A DNA stretch of 64,000 nt from contig NZ_LAZX01000094.1 in assembly GCF_000980895.1 (NCBI RefSeq), positions 1,178,001 through 1,242,000 on the forward strand, in the 5' to 3' direction. Positions 45,239 through 55,457 of this stretch are shown here, piece by piece. The position numbers were made by a program, and so were the translations under genes. The notes under the pieces are model-generated. The model was not told the origin of the DNA. It saw only the letters and a program-made list of their open reading frames with translations, and ran no database searches. The DNA is from Sphingomonas sp. Ag1. Its GTDB lineage: Bacteria > Pseudomonadota > Alphaproteobacteria > Sphingomonadales > Sphingomonadaceae. Within the stretch, counting starts at the first letter, position 1. Each line of letters starts with the position of its first letter.

Positions 45239-46462
45239 TTACAGGCGGTCGCGACGGCCGAGCAGGCGCAGGCGAAGCGCGTTCAGCTTGATGAAGCCTT
45301 CCGCGTCGCGCTGGTCATAGGCGCCCTGGTCGTCCTCGAACGTCACCACCTTCTCGCTGTAGAGCGAGTTGGGCGACTTGCGGCCGACCACGTTGACGCT
45401 GCCCTTGTACAGCTTCAGCCGCACCGTGCCGGACACCTTCTCCTGGCTATAATCGATCGCCGCCTGCAGCATCTCGCGCTCCGGCGCGAACCAGAAGCCG
45501 TTATACACCAGCTCAGCGTAGCGGATCGCCAGCTCGTCCTTCAGGTGCGCCGCGCCGCGATCCAGCGTCAGCTGCTCGATGCCGCGATGCGCCAGGTGAT
45601 AGATGGTGCCGCCCGGCGTCTCGTACATGCCGCGGCTCTTCATGCCCACGAAGCGGTTCTCGACCAGGTCGAGCCGGCCGATGCCATGCTTGCGGCCAAG
45701 CTCGTTCAGCTTGGTCAGCAGCGTCGCGGGCGAACATGCCTCGCCGTTCAGCGCCACGCCGTCACCACGCTCGAAATCGACCGTGATATATTCCGGCGCG
45801 TCGGGCGCGTCCTCCGGGTTCACCGTGCGCGAATAGACGTAATCGGGCACTTCCTCCCACGGATCCTCCAGCACCTTACCTTCGGACGAGGTGTGCAGCA
45901 GGTTCGCGTCGGTCGAGAACGGCGCTTCGCCGCGCTTGTCCTTGGCGACCATGATCTGGTTCTGCTCGGCGAACTCGATCAGGCGGCTGCGGCTGGTGAG
46001 ATCCCATTCACGCCACGGCGCGATCACCTTGATGTCGGGTGCAAGGGCATAATAGCCCAGCTCGAAACGGACCTGGTCGTTGCCCTTGCCGGTCGCGCCA
46101 TGGCTCACGGCATCGGCGCCGACCATCTTGGCGATCTCGATCTGGCGCTTGGCGATCAGCGGCCGGGCGATGGAGGTGCCCAGCAGATACAGTCCCTCGT
46201 ACGTCGCGTTGGCGCGCATCATCGGGAACACGTAATCCTTGACGAACTCCTCGCGCAGATCGTCGATGAAGATATGCTCGGGCTTCACGCCGGCCAGCTC
46301 CGCCTTGCGGCGCGCTGGTTCCAGCTCCTCGCCCTGGCCGAGGTCGGCGGTGAAGGTCACGACTTCGCAGTTATAGGTCTGCTGCAGCCACTTCAGGATG
46401 ACGCTGGTGTCGAGGCCGCCGGAATAGGCGAGCACGACGCGCTTGATGGAGGAGTCGGTCAT
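45239..46462 (-). CDS. argG: Argininosuccinate synthase
   Basis: 407 residues, full length. PP-loop [15 protein letters not shown] binds ATP, and [22 protein letters not shown] and [17 protein letters not shown] are family signatures. It joins citrulline and aspartate to argininosuccinate in arginine synthesis (cytoplasm, tetramer). It lies 43 bp downstream of an MFS transporter gene on the same strand; the link is probably incidental. Confidence 0.98.
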   Translation of the reverse strand: MTDSSIKRVVLAYSGGLDTSVILKWLQQTYNCEVVTFTADLGQGEELEPARRKAELAGVKPEHIFIDDLREEFVKDYVFPMMRANATYEGLYLLGTSIARPLIAKRQIEIAKMVGADAVSHGATGKGNDQVRFELGYYALAPDIKVIAPWREWDLTSRSRLIEFAEQNQIMVAKDKRGEAPFSTDANLLHTSSEGKVLEDPWEEVPDYVYSRTVNPEDAPDAPEYITVDFERGDGVALNGEACSPATLLTKLNELGRKHGIGRLDLVENRFVGMKSRGMYETPGGTIYHLAHRGIEQLTLDRGAAHLKDELAIRYAELVYNGFWFAPEREMLQAAIDYSQEKVSGTVRLKLYKGSVNVVGRKSPNSLYSEKVVTFEDDQGAYDQRDAEGFIKLNALRLRLLGRRDRL

Positions 46463-46505
46463 GGCGCGCGCGTCTATTCGCTCGCCGCCTTGACGGCAAT
46501 CGCGT

Positions 46506-47879
46506 TTAGATCACCGGGTCGTCGAATGCCGCGACTTCCTGCTCATCGAGCTCCTGCAGCGCGAACCAGCAATAAGCGAACAGCGCGACGCAGCCGACCG
46601 CCGCGATCAGATACGGCAGCGAATGCCAAAGGCCGTACAGGCCGACGCCGATCGATGGCCCCAGCACGAAACTGGCGCCATTGACGCTCGTCACCTTGCC
46701 CGCGACCGATCCTTGCGCGGCGGGCCCGACGGCGAGGCTCGACCCGGCGGTGAAGCCCGGCCGGGTGAAGCCGAAGCCGAGGCTGGCGAGCGCATAGCCG
46801 GTGGCGATGCCGTACAGCGACGTGGCAAAGCCGGTCATCACCGTTCCCGCCGCAGCGAAGACGAGGCCGACCAGCACCAGCGCGCGCGGCGCCAGGTTCA
46901 GCGTCGGGATAATGCCCCATTGCGCCAGCAGTGCGGTGCCGGCACCCATCATCAACACGATGCCCGTCGGCTCCAGCGCCTGCGAGGGCGGCAGGTTCAG
47001 CCGGTCGATCACCAGGAACCCGATTGCCTGGCCCGTCATCGCCTGCGCATGGCCCATCACCAGCCCGGCGATCATCCAGCCACGGATCCGCCGATCGAAA
47101 TAGCTGACCTTGACGCCGCCCTTGAGCGCCGTGGCGCCGCGCACGCTCGCCCCCGTGCCCTGCCCGCCGATCGACGGATAACCGGTCGTCCCGCCGTGGC
47201 CGCCCAGCGGCGTGGCGCGATCCTCCGGCAGCATCGTGCGCACGGTCAGGAACATCGCGATGCCGAACAGGGTGAACACGAACGCCGGCCCGGCCAGCCC
47301 GATCTCGATCTCCCCGATATGCCCCAGCAGCAGATAGGGCGCGATCGCTGGTCCCAGGATCGTGCCCAAGCCGAACGCGCTGGCGATCAGCGTCAGCGCG
47401 CGCGTGCGCTCCTCGCGCGTCGTCTCGCCCGCCACGATCGCCTGCACCGCGGGCGGCGCGGCCGATCCGAACGTGCCATAGATCAGGCGCGCCATGATGA
47501 AGAGCAGGAACGCCGCCGATCCGCTGATCCACCCGTTGATGCCCGCGGCCAGGAACAGCCCGCAGGTCGCGAGGCTCACGCAGAATCCGCCCATGCCCAG
47601 CAGGATCATCAGCCGTCGGCCATAACGGTCCGATCGATTGGCCCAGAACGGCGCCGCGATCACCCACAGAAGCGCCGATACCGAAAATGCCGCCGCGACC
47701 GCGCTGTCCGCCACACCCAGCGAGCGGCCCAATGCGGGGAGTACCGATTGCAGTGCCGTATTGCCCGCTGCGATGGTCAGCATCACCATGAACATCAGCG
47801 CAAACCGACGGTCGAACGCGCGTCGAATCCTCGGGCGCCTGGGGATGGCGCTCTGCTTGTGCCCCCGTTCCTCTACCAT
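46506..47879 (-). CDS. Major facilitator superfamily transporter
   Basis: 457 residues, twelve predicted membrane helices. The loop 2-3 signature is present as [16 protein letters not shown], and motif C in the fifth helix region as [16 protein letters not shown], typical of drug:H+ antiporters (DHA1 group). A Gly-rich central loop of about 40 residues (residues 225-265) separates the halves. The substrate is unknown. The basic N-terminus ([13 protein letters not shown]) fits a cytoplasmic start. Confidence 0.88.
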   Translation of the reverse strand: MVEERGHKQSAIPRRPRIRRAFDRRFALMFMVMLTIAAGNTALQSVLPALGRSLGVADSAVAAAFSVSALLWVIAAPFWANRSDRYGRRLMILLGMGGFCVSLATCGLFLAAGINGWISGSAAFLLFIMARLIYGTFGSAAPPAVQAIVAGETTREERTRALTLIASAFGLGTILGPAIAPYLLLGHIGEIEIGLAGPAFVFTLFGIAMFLTVRTMLPEDRATPLGGHGGTTGYPSIGGQGTGASVRGATALKGGVKVSYFDRRIRGWMIAGLVMGHAQAMTGQAIGFLVIDRLNLPPSQALEPTGIVLMMGAGTALLAQWGIIPTLNLAPRALVLVGLVFAAAGTVMTGFATSLYGIATGYALASLGFGFTRPGFTAGSSLAVGPAAQGSVAGKVTSVNGASFVLGPSIGVGLYGLWHSLPYLIAAVGCVALFAYCWFALQELDEQEVAAFDDPVI

Positions 47880-47989
47880 GACGCTCGATTAGGCGCTTGG
47901 GAGCGCCGCGCAACCCCGCTATGGCAACTGTCTAGGCCGTGCCGCGTTCGGCACAATTGACGACTTTTCCGGGGAGTTACTTTTCCTCC

Positions 47990-48604
47990 ATGCCCAGCTC
48001 AACCAGTGCGGTGCGCCGCGCCCGAACCAGCAAGGCCGGCGTGCCGAAGCCGTGGCAGATGTTCTTCTCCGGCTTCCTGAAGCATCCGGTGATGGTGGGT
48101 TCGGTAATCCCGTCCTCCGCCAAGCTGATCGACAAGATGCTGGCGCCGGTCGACTGGGCGAATTGCAAGGTGTTCGTCGAATATGGTCCGGGCGTAGGCA
48201 CCTTCTGCCGCCCGATCCTGGAGCGGATGGCGCCGGACGCGACGCTGATTGCGATCGACACCAATGCGGATTTCGTTCGCTATCTCGATCACACGATCGT
48301 CGATTCCCGCTTCGTGGCCGTCCACGGGTCCGCGGCCGACGTTGAGGCGATCGTGGCCGAAAATGGCCACGAACAGGCCGACTTTGTCCTGTCTGGGCTC
48401 CCCTTCTCGACGCTGCCGGCCGGGATCGGCCCGGCGATCGCGGAGGCGACGCACCGCGTCATCCGCCCCGGCGGCGCCTTCCTCGTCTATCAGTTCAGCC
48501 CGAAGGTGCGCGATTTCCTGTCGCCGCACTTCACGCGCATCGACCATGACATGGAATGGTGGAACGTCCCGCCGGCGCAGCTCTACTGGTGCTGGAAGGA
48601 CTGA
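47990..48604 (+). CDS. Phospholipid N-methyltransferase-like SAM methyltransferase (PmtA type)
   Basis: 204 residues from the ATG at 47990; a GTG at 47939 is also in frame. FFSGFLKHPVMVGSVIPSSAKLIDKML, VFVEYGPGVGTFCRPIL (SAM site), AIDTNADFV and SGLPFSTLP match the Rhodobacter-type PmtA family, which methylates phosphatidylethanolamine towards phosphatidylcholine. rRNA adenine dimethylases share part of this pattern, but the N-terminal motif favours the lipid enzyme. The substrate is inferred from family only. Confidence 0.8.
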   Translation: MPSSTSAVRRARTSKAGVPKPWQMFFSGFLKHPVMVGSVIPSSAKLIDKMLAPVDWANCKVFVEYGPGVGTFCRPILERMAPDATLIAIDTNADFVRYLDHTIVDSRFVAVHGSAADVEAIVAENGHEQADFVLSGLPFSTLPAGIGPAIAEATHRVIRPGGAFLVYQFSPKVRDFLSPHFTRIDHDMEWWNVPPAQLYWCWKD

Positions 48605-48729
48605 TCGCGGCGAGGATCTGACCCGTCTGGGGGGAGCAGGCGCATCGCCGCTCCTCGCCCGCCGGGCCGCGTGACAAGTCGCGCCACCACAATGACTTGA
48701 GGCACGAAGCTCAGGCCCCGTGATACAGG

Positions 48730-48761
48730 AAGCCCCGCCGGTCGATCGACCTGCGGGGCTT
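48730..48761. terminator. Bidirectional terminator between the methyltransferase and tRNA-Val
   Basis: 9-bp arms AAGCCCCGC/GCGGGGCTT enclose an inner palindrome GGTCGATCGACC, giving a long almost uninterrupted hairpin. TTTGTATAT follows on the plus strand and TTCCTGTAT on the minus strand, so it can end both convergent units. Confidence 0.82.
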
Positions 48762-48767
48762 TGTATA

Positions 48768-48842
48768 TGGTGGGCGCGACAGGGATTGAACCTGTGACCC
48801 CACCCGTGTGAAGGGTGTGCTCTACCGCTGAGCTACGCGCCC
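48768..48842 (-). tRNA. tRNA-Val (anticodon CAC), CCA encoded
   Basis: Minus-strand cloverleaf: acceptor GGGCGCG/CGCGCCC, D-arm TAGCTCAGCGGTAGAGC, anticodon stem CACCC/GGGTG with loop TTCACAC (anticodon CAC, reads GUG), T-arm with GGTTCAATCCC, discriminator A and encoded CCA. Confidence 0.96.
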
Positions 48843-48919
48843 GGAGAGCCTTTCAGCTCGAAACCGGAAGCGGGCCTTTAGGAGGCATCGCGCCGCCTGT
48901 CCAGCCCGCCATCATCAAA

Positions 48920-49192
48920 TTAGTTCAACGAATCCTTCAGCACCTTGCCCGCCTTGAACTTCGGCTGGCTCGACGCCTTGATCGTCATCGGTTCGCCAGT
49001 CCGCGGATTGCGACCCGTCGACGCCTTGCGCTTGGTCACCGCGAAGGTGCCGAAGCCGACCAGGCGCACTTCATCGCCCTTCTTGAGCTGCGCAGTAATC
49101 GTGTCGAACACGGCCTCGACCGCGCGCGTGGCATCGCCCTTGGCGAGTCCCGACGCGGTCGCAACCGTCGCGATCAACTCCTGCTTATTCAT
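48920..49192 (-). CDS. HU family DNA-binding protein
   Basis: 90 residues, MNKQELIATVATASGL start. The HU/IHF signature GFGTFAVTKRKASTGRNPRTGE with the DNA-intercalating Pro in RNPRTGEPMTI is present. It is a dimeric nucleoid protein that bends DNA. The lon-hup order is the same as in many proteobacteria. An upstream in-frame extension to 49303 is not family-like. Confidence 0.96.
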   Translation of the reverse strand: MNKQELIATVATASGLAKGDATRAVEAVFDTITAQLKKGDEVRLVGFGTFAVTKRKASTGRNPRTGEPMTIKASSQPKFKAGKVLKDSLN

Positions 49193-49300
49193 GCACCGAC
49201 CCCCGTTTGGCTTTGCGGATATTCGAAAAAATACGGATTCGGCCCGCGCGAGGCCGCTCGTTCCAGTAAGACGGCTGGCCCGTTCAGTGTCAAACGAAAC

Positions 49301-49326
49301 CACGGCGGTCGCGATGAACCGCCGTG
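49301..49326 (-). terminator. Terminator of lon
   Basis: 9-bp arms CACGGCGGT/ACCGCCGTG with an 8-nt loop are followed on the minus strand by GGTTTCGTTTGA. It lies 27 bp past the lon stop and separates it from the HU gene. Confidence 0.75.
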
Positions 49327-49352
49327 TCCCGTTTTCGCTGCCTTAAAGGAAC

Positions 49353-51749
49353 TTAGTGGTGAAGCTCCCCCCCGGCCGGCGCGATCGGGGCCGGCGGCTG
49401 CGCCGCCAGCTCGTCCGCGTCAGTCCAGTCGATCGCTTCGAGCGGCTCGGTCAGTGCGAGGCGAAGCACCTCGTCGACATGCGTCACCGGTACGATCTTC
49501 AGGCCGTCCTTGATGTTCTGCGGGATGTCCGCGAGGTCCTTCTCATTCTCCTGCGGGATCAGCACCGTGGTGATGCCGCCGCGCAGCGCCGCGAGCAGCT
49601 TTTCCTTCAGGCCACCGATCGGCAGCACGCGGCCGCGCAGCGTGACCTCGCCGGTCATCGCCACTTCCTTCTTCACCGGCACGCCGGTCAACGTGGAAAC
49701 GATGCAGGTGACGAGGCCGATACCGGCCGACGGGCCGTCCTTCGGCACCGCGCCTTCCGGCAAGTGGACGTGCACGTCCTTGCGGTGGAACAGGCTCGGC
49801 TTGATCCCGTAGGACGGCGCGCGCGCCTTGATGAAGCTCATCGCCGTCTCCGCCGATTCCTTCATCACATCGCCCAGCTTGCCGGTCAGCTTGATCGCGC
49901 CCTTGCCGGGCACCGTCACGCTTTCGATCGTCAGCAGTTCGCCGCCCACCTCGGTCCAGGCGAGGCCGGTCACGGCGCCGATCTGGTTCTCCTCCTCGGA
50001 CAGGCCATGGCGATACTTCTGCACACCCGCGAACTCGTGGAGGTTCTCCGGCGTGATGGTGACGCTGGTCGCCTTGCCCTCAAGGATCTGGCGCAGCGCC
50101 TTGCGGGCGAGCTTGGCGATCTCGCGCTCCAGCGTGCGCACGCCGGCCTCACGAGTATAGCGTTGGATCAGCGCGCGCAGGCCCTCCTGGGTCAGCGTGA
50201 ACTCGCCGTCCTTCAGGCCATGCGCCTCGATCTGCTTGGCGATCAGGTGACGCTCGGCGATCTCCACCTTCTCGTCCTCGGTGTAGCCTTCGAGGCGGAT
50301 GATCTCCATGCGATCGAGCAGCGGCTGCGGCAGGTTCAGCGTGTTCGCCGTGCAGACGAACATCACGTCCGAAAGATCGATATCGATCTCCAAATAGTGA
50401 TCATTGAACTTGCTGTTCTGCTCCGGATCCAGCACCTCGAGCAGCGCCGAGGCGGGATCGCCGCGGAAATCCTGGCCGAGCTTGTCGATCTCGTCGAGCA
50501 GGAACAAGGGGTTCGCCGCCCCTGCCTTGCGCAGGTTCGTCACGATCTTGCCCGGCAGCGAGCCGATGTACGTCCGGCGATGGCCACGGATCTCGGCCTC
50601 GTCGCGCACGCCGCCCAGCGACTGGCGGATGAACTCGCGGCCGGTCGCCTTGGCGATCGACTTGCCGAGGCTCGTCTTGCCCACGCCCGGCGGGCCGACG
50701 AGGCACAGGATCGGCCCCTTCAGCTTGTTGGTGCGCGCCTGGACCGCGAGATATTCGACGATCCGGTCCTTCACCTTCTCCAGCGCATAATGATCCTCGT
50801 CGAGGATCGCCTGCGCCGCGGCGATGTCCTTCTTCAGCTTCGACTTCTTGCCCCACGGCAGGCCGAGCAGCACGTCGAGATAGTTGCGCACGACGGTCGC
50901 CTCGGCGCTCATGGGCGCCATGGTCTTCAGCTTCTTCAGCTCGGCCGTGGCCTTGGTGCGCGCTTCCTTGGAAAGCTTCAGCGTCGCGATCTTCTGCGTC
51001 AGCTCGCCGATCTCGTCGCCTTCGCCTTCCTCGCCCTCGTTGCCGAGCTCGCGCTGGATCGCCTTCAGCTGCTCGTTGAGGTAATATTCGCGCTGCGTCT
51101 TCTCCATCTGGCGCTTGACGCGGCTTTTGATCTTCTTCTCGACCTGCAAGACGCCGAGCTCGCCTTCCATGAAGGCATAGACCATCTCCAGCCGGCGGGC
51201 AGGATCGGACTCGATCAGCAGCGACTGCTTGTCCGCAACCTTGATCGAGATGTTGCCAGCCACCGCATCGGCGAGGCGCGAGGCGTCTTCGATCTCGCCC
51301 AGCTGCGAGGCGGTTTCCGCGGGCAGCTTGCGGTTGAGCTTGGCGTAATTCTCGAACTGGTCGATCACGGACCGCATCAGCGCCGACACCTCGGTGCCCT
51401 CGGCCTCAACCTCCTCGATCGGAGTCACTTCGGTCGTCACATAGCTGCCAGCGTCGACGAGACCGCCGAGCCGGCCGCGCTGCTTGCCCTCGACGAGCAC
51501 GCGCACCGTGCCATCAGGCAGCTTCAGCAGCTGAAGCACCGTCGCGGTGACGCCAATATCATAGAGGTCGTCCGCCTTGGGATCATCCTCGGCCGGATCA
51601 AGCTGCGCGACGAGGAAAATCTCCTTGTCCGCGGCCATCGCTGCCTCAAGCGCAGCGACCGACTTGTCGCGACCGACGAACAGCGGCACGATCATGTGCG
51701 GGAAAACGACAATGTCGCGCAGGGGCAGAAGAGGGTAGGTCTGGGTCAT
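49353..51749 (-). CDS. lon: ATP-dependent protease Lon
   Basis: 798 residues in the LonA order: N-terminal substrate domain ([22 protein letters not shown]), coiled coil, AAA+ module with Walker [10 protein letters not shown] and [11 protein letters not shown], and a C-terminal Ser-Lys protease domain with KDGPSAGIG holding the catalytic Ser and the Lys in [10 protein letters not shown]. Lon degrades damaged and regulatory proteins; in Caulobacter it removes DnaA, CcrM and SciP. A CCCCATAT element 44 bp upstream fits heat-shock sigma-32 control. Confidence 0.98.
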   Translation of the reverse strand: MTQTYPLLPLRDIVVFPHMIVPLFVGRDKSVAALEAAMAADKEIFLVAQLDPAEDDPKADDLYDIGVTATVLQLLKLPDGTVRVLVEGKQRGRLGGLVDAGSYVTTEVTPIEEVEAEGTEVSALMRSVIDQFENYAKLNRKLPAETASQLGEIEDASRLADAVAGNISIKVADKQSLLIESDPARRLEMVYAFMEGELGVLQVEKKIKSRVKRQMEKTQREYYLNEQLKAIQRELGNEGEEGEGDEIGELTQKIATLKLSKEARTKATAELKKLKTMAPMSAEATVVRNYLDVLLGLPWGKKSKLKKDIAAAQAILDEDHYALEKVKDRIVEYLAVQARTNKLKGPILCLVGPPGVGKTSLGKSIAKATGREFIRQSLGGVRDEAEIRGHRRTYIGSLPGKIVTNLRKAGAANPLFLLDEIDKLGQDFRGDPASALLEVLDPEQNSKFNDHYLEIDIDLSDVMFVCTANTLNLPQPLLDRMEIIRLEGYTEDEKVEIAERHLIAKQIEAHGLKDGEFTLTQEGLRALIQRYTREAGVRTLEREIAKLARKALRQILEGKATSVTITPENLHEFAGVQKYRHGLSEEENQIGAVTGLAWTEVGGELLTIESVTVPGKGAIKLTGKLGDVMKESAETAMSFIKARAPSYGIKPSLFHRKDVHVHLPEGAVPKDGPSAGIGLVTCIVSTLTGVPVKKEVAMTGEVTLRGRVLPIGGLKEKLLAALRGGITTVLIPQENEKDLADIPQNIKDGLKIVPVTHVDEVLRLALTEPLEAIDWTDADELAAQPPAPIAPAGGELHH

Positions 51750-51792
51750 GCAAACTCCGGCGCCGCTTCGAACAGGCGGCGATTTGCAGTGT

Positions 51793-51820
51793 ATATGGGG
51801 TGGCGCGCTTGTCCATCAAT
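51793..51820 (-). promoter_or_regulatory. Heat-shock-like promoter of lon
   Basis: On the minus strand ATTGATGG (from 51820) and CCCCATAT (51800-51793), 44 bp before the lon ATG. The -10 is a perfect sigma-32 type CCCCAT; the -35 (consensus CTTG) is only partly matched. Confidence 0.45.
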
Positions 51821-51872
51821 CGCCGCATGTCGCTTGCGGAGCCGATAACGTGCTGCAGCATTCTTATTCTGC

Positions 51873-53558
51873 ATGATCTCGCTTCTTCTGCTGATCGCGG
51901 CGGCATCCTCGCTGCCGGACAAGGGCCAGCCACCACTGACCGCCCAAACCCGAATGTCCGGCGGACCGAGGCCGGCCGAGCAGACTGCGGTCCGCTTTGA
52001 CCACGCCGACCTGTCGTTCGAAGTCGTGCCGCGGCAGCGCCGCATCCGGGGCGATGCGCTCCTGACCTTCACCGCGCGCGCGCCATTGGCACGGCTGGTG
52101 ATCGATCTGGATCGCAATCTTCCCGTATCATCGATCGCGATCGACGGATCGCCCCTGTCGAAACGGGCGTGGAGCAATCCCGAGGGGCAGCTGGTCATTG
52201 CGCTGCCGAAACCGTTGGCCGCCGGCGAGAAGGTGCAGGCGCGGATCACCTATGGCGGCACGCCGCACGTCGCGCTGAACGCCCCCTGGGATGACGGTAT
52301 CGTCTGGAGCAGCACGCCCGATGGTCGCCCCTGGGTCGCCACCACCACGCAGGGCTATGGCTGCGACCAATTATGGCCATGCCTCGACTTCCCTTCGGGC
52401 GAGCCGGCGCTGGTCGATCTCCACATCACCGTACCACCGGGGCTGAAGGCGCCGTCGAACGGGCGGTTGATCGGCGTCGATACGCTCAGCGACGGGCGGA
52501 CGCGCTGGAACTGGCGCGCCCGGCAGCCGAATACCTATGCCATCGCGCTCGCCGTGGGACCGTTCGAGGAACTCACCGGCACGTACCGCAGCCGCTACGG
52601 CAACGAAATCCCGCTGTATTACTGGTACTTGCCCGGAAAGACCGAACAGGCGAAGGCGTTGTTCGCCGAATTTGCGCCGACCCTCGACTTCTTCGAACAA
52701 GTCATCGGCCCCTACCCTTTTGCCGATGAAAAGGTCGGCGTCGTCGAAACGCCGCACATGGGCATGGAGCACCAGACCATCAACGCCTATGGCAACAATT
52801 ACGCCAAGGCACCGGAAGGCTTCGACTGGCTGTTTCACCATGAATTCGCGCATGAATGGTTCGGCAACCAAGTAACGGCGGGGAACTGGGATGATTATTG
52901 GCTGCATGAGGGCTTTGCCCAATATATGCAGCCATTATACGGTCTCTGGCGCGAGGGCGACGCGCGTTACCTCACCATGCTGGAGACACAGCGCAACCGG
53001 ATCACCAATCGCGCGCCGATTGTCCGGGACAAGTTGCTGAGCGAGGAGGAGGTGTATGAGCCGTCCCTCGGGGGTGCCGGGACCGACATCTACTATAAGG
53101 GCGCGCTGACACTGCACACGCTGCGAGGGCTGATCGGTGACGACGCCTTTTATCGTGCGGTACGCCGGCTGGTCTACGGCCGTAAAGATCCTGCACCCGG
53201 CAACTTTCGGCCGCGGTTCGGCTCTACGCGAGAGTTCGAAGGGATCGTAAAGGAGGAAAGCGGCCAGGATCTCGGCTGGTTCTTCGATGCCTATCTTCGC
53301 CGCGCCGAACTGCCTGACCTGACCGTACGGCGTGACGGTGACACGTTGCGGCTGGACTGGCGCGAAGGCAGTCGCTTCCCGATGCCGATCGAGGTGAAGA
53401 TCGGCGATCGCGTCGAACGGGTCGCGATGGCGGGTGGCAGGGGCACCTTGACCGTTCCCGCTGGTCAGCACGTCGTGATCGACCCGATGGCGCGGGTGCT
53501 GCGCCGTTCGTCAGCGGTGGAGCAATATCAGACGTGGCAGGCGCGCGCGCGCCAGTAG
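51873..53558 (+). CDS. M1 family metallopeptidase, short form, exported
   Basis: 561 residues with signal peptide MISLLLLIAAASSLP. N-terminal beta domain, GMEHQTINAYG (the GxMEN-like substrate motif, here GMEHQ), zinc site HEFAHEWFGNQ with the third ligand Glu in WLHEGFAQYM, and the Tyr of DIYYKGALTLHTLRG that stabilises the transition state. It lacks the large C-terminal helical domain of aminopeptidase N. The substrate is probably peptides in the periplasm. It is divergent from lon, and its stop is 6 bp from the stop of the convergent XrtA operon. Confidence 0.9.
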   Translation: MISLLLLIAAASSLPDKGQPPLTAQTRMSGGPRPAEQTAVRFDHADLSFEVVPRQRRIRGDALLTFTARAPLARLVIDLDRNLPVSSIAIDGSPLSKRAWSNPEGQLVIALPKPLAAGEKVQARITYGGTPHVALNAPWDDGIVWSSTPDGRPWVATTTQGYGCDQLWPCLDFPSGEPALVDLHITVPPGLKAPSNGRLIGVDTLSDGRTRWNWRARQPNTYAIALAVGPFEELTGTYRSRYGNEIPLYYWYLPGKTEQAKALFAEFAPTLDFFEQVIGPYPFADEKVGVVETPHMGMEHQTINAYGNNYAKAPEGFDWLFHHEFAHEWFGNQVTAGNWDDYWLHEGFAQYMQPLYGLWREGDARYLTMLETQRNRITNRAPIVRDKLLSEEEVYEPSLGGAGTDIYYKGALTLHTLRGLIGDDAFYRAVRRLVYGRKDPAPGNFRPRFGSTREFEGIVKEESGQDLGWFFDAYLRRAELPDLTVRRDGDTLRLDWREGSRFPMPIEVKIGDRVERVAMAGGRGTLTVPAGQHVVIDPMARVLRRSSAVEQYQTWQARARQ

Positions 53559-53564
53559 TGCTGG

Positions 53565-55457
53565 TCAGCCGAACAGCCGCCGCAGGCTTCGTTCCAGCAT
53601 CACGAACTGCCACAAGGTCCGTCCATGCTCGGCCCGGCCGGAGCGATGCGCTTCGGCGAGATCCGCCAGCGCGGCAAGATCGAACCAGCCGGTATCCGCG
53701 AGGGTGCGCGACCGTGCGAGAGCCGCGGCTTCCCCGGCGAGCGGCCCACGGAACCAGGCGCTGACCGGCGTCACGAAGCCCATCTTGGGCCGGTACAGCA
53801 CCTGCTTGGGCAAATAGCGCTCCATCGCCTTCTTCATCAGCCACTTGCCCTCGCCTCGCCGCAGACGAAGCGAGGCGGGGAGCGACGCGGCGAAGGAGAC
53901 CAGCCGGTGATCGAGCAATGGTTCGCGCGCCTCCAGGCTGACGGCCATGCTGGTGCGATCCGTCTTGGCCAAGATATCCCCCGGCAGCCAGATCTTGATG
54001 TCGGCATATTGCGCCCGGTCGATCGCGTCGCGAGCGGGGGCCGCAGCCATGGCGGCGACGTAGCGATCCTCCGCCCGATGCCCGCCGAGCGCCCGACGCG
54101 CGGCATCGGTGAACAGCCGGCGTCGCAGCGCTGGATCGGTCACGCCGACGGCGCGTGCATATCCCTCCCCGCCGTCCATCGCGAGCGACAGCAACGTCGT
54201 CTTCGCGCGCAGCGGCCGCGGCGCCCAATCCGCCTTCGGATAAGCGGCGCCTACCGCTCCAAAGACGCGGCGGCGCCACTCAGCGGGAAGGATCGCGCGC
54301 ACGCGTTCCTCCGCCGCCTGGAAACGATAGCGACGGTATCCGGCGAATATCTCGTCTGCGCCATCACCCGACAGCGCCACGGTCACCTTCTCCCGCGCCA
54401 AGGCACAGACCTGATAGGTGGCGAGCGCGGAAGCGTCAGCGAAGGGTTCATCAAAGGCGGCGACGATGCGGTCGATCAGACCGAAATCGTCGGACCGGAC
54501 CACCCGCTCGCTATGATCGGTGCGAAAGCGATCCGCGACCAGCGCAGCATAGCCACGCTCGTCATGGCCTGCCTCGTCAAAGCCGATCGTACAGGTGCGC
54601 ACCGCCTGTGGGGTCGCCTCCGCCATCAGGGCAACCACCGCCGAACTGTCCACCCCGCCCGACAGGAACGCACCCAATGGTACATCCGCGACGAGGCGCG
54701 ACCGCACCGCGGTGCGCAGATGGTCGACCAGTTCCTCTTCCAGCGCGCGCACCGAGCCGCGCCGCCGATCGGCAAAGGATACGTCCCACCATTGAATGGG
54801 TGCGGGGACAGGCTTGCCGCGCTCCACCAACAGGTAGTGGCCGGCCGGAAGCTTACTCACCCCGGCGATGATGCAGGCGTCATCCGGCACATAGCCAAAG
54901 GCCATGAAGTCCTCGACCGCGCGCACGTCTGCGACGCGGCGCAGCAGCGGGTGCGCCAGCAACCCCTTCAGCTCGGAGGAGAAGGCCAGCGCGCCATCAG
55001 CAAGGCGGGCATAGTGAAGCGGCTTCACGCCCAGCCGGTCGCGCGCCATGAACAGACGCTGCGATCTCGAGTCGTGCAGCACGAAGGCGAACATCCCGTC
55101 GAGCCGGTCCAGCATCGCCGGACCCCAGGCGGACCATGCCGCCAGCAGCACTTCGGTGTCGCCCGCGGTCTGGAACGCCCACCCCTTCGCGCCAAGCTCC
55201 GCGCGCAATTCGCGATAATTGTAGATGCAGCCGTTGAAGAGCACCGACAGCGCGCCCGAAGGATCGTGCATCGGCTGCGGCGAGCCTTCGACGTCGATGA
55301 TCGACAATCGCCGGTGACCAAAGCCGACGCCCGGCGCGGTCCACACCCCCTCCCCGTCGGGGCCGCGCGCGGCCATGGCGTCGATCATCGTGCGGATGCG
55401 CGCGGGATCGACCGGCTTGGGCGTCTCGGGATAATAGAGACCGGCGAGGCCGCACAT
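53565..55457 (-). CDS. XrtA/PEP-CTERM system asparagine-synthase-like amidotransferase
   Basis: 630 residues. Class II glutamine amidotransferase domain with nucleophile Cys2 (MCGLAGLYYPE) and the synthetase domain with PP-loop AFLSGGVDSSAVVALM and ALSGDGADEIFAGYRRY. Family members in exosortase A loci are thought to amidate a sugar or peptide component of the exopolysaccharide rather than make asparagine. It is the last gene of the operon and overlaps the xrtA stop (TGATG). No terminator is seen in the 6 bp before the convergent peptidase gene. Confidence 0.93.
   Translation of the reverse strand: MCGLAGLYYPETPKPVDPARIRTMIDAMAARGPDGEGVWTAPGVGFGHRRLSIIDVEGSPQPMHDPSGALSVLFNGCIYNYRELRAELGAKGWAFQTAGDTEVLLAAWSAWGPAMLDRLDGMFAFVLHDSRSQRLFMARDRLGVKPLHYARLADGALAFSSELKGLLAHPLLRRVADVRAVEDFMAFGYVPDDACIIAGVSKLPAGHYLLVERGKPVPAPIQWWDVSFADRRRGSVRALEEELVDHLRTAVRSRLVADVPLGAFLSGGVDSSAVVALMAEATPQAVRTCTIGFDEAGHDERGYAALVADRFRTDHSERVVRSDDFGLIDRIVAAFDEPFADASALATYQVCALAREKVTVALSGDGADEIFAGYRRYRFQAAEERVRAILPAEWRRRVFGAVGAAYPKADWAPRPLRAKTTLLSLAMDGGEGYARAVGVTDPALRRRLFTDAARRALGGHRAEDRYVAAMAAAPARDAIDRAQYADIKIWLPGDILAKTDRTSMAVSLEAREPLLDHRLVSFAASLPASLRLRRGEGKWLMKKAMERYLPKQVLYRPKMGFVTPVSAWFRGPLAGEAAALARSRTLADTGWFDLAALADLAEAHRSGRAEHGRTLWQFVMLERSLRRLFG

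Noticed and set aside
49356..51848. 830-codon plus-strand open frame opposite lon
   Set aside because: Composition (Arg, Leu, Asp, Gln, His rich) and exact antisense position mark it as a shadow of lon.
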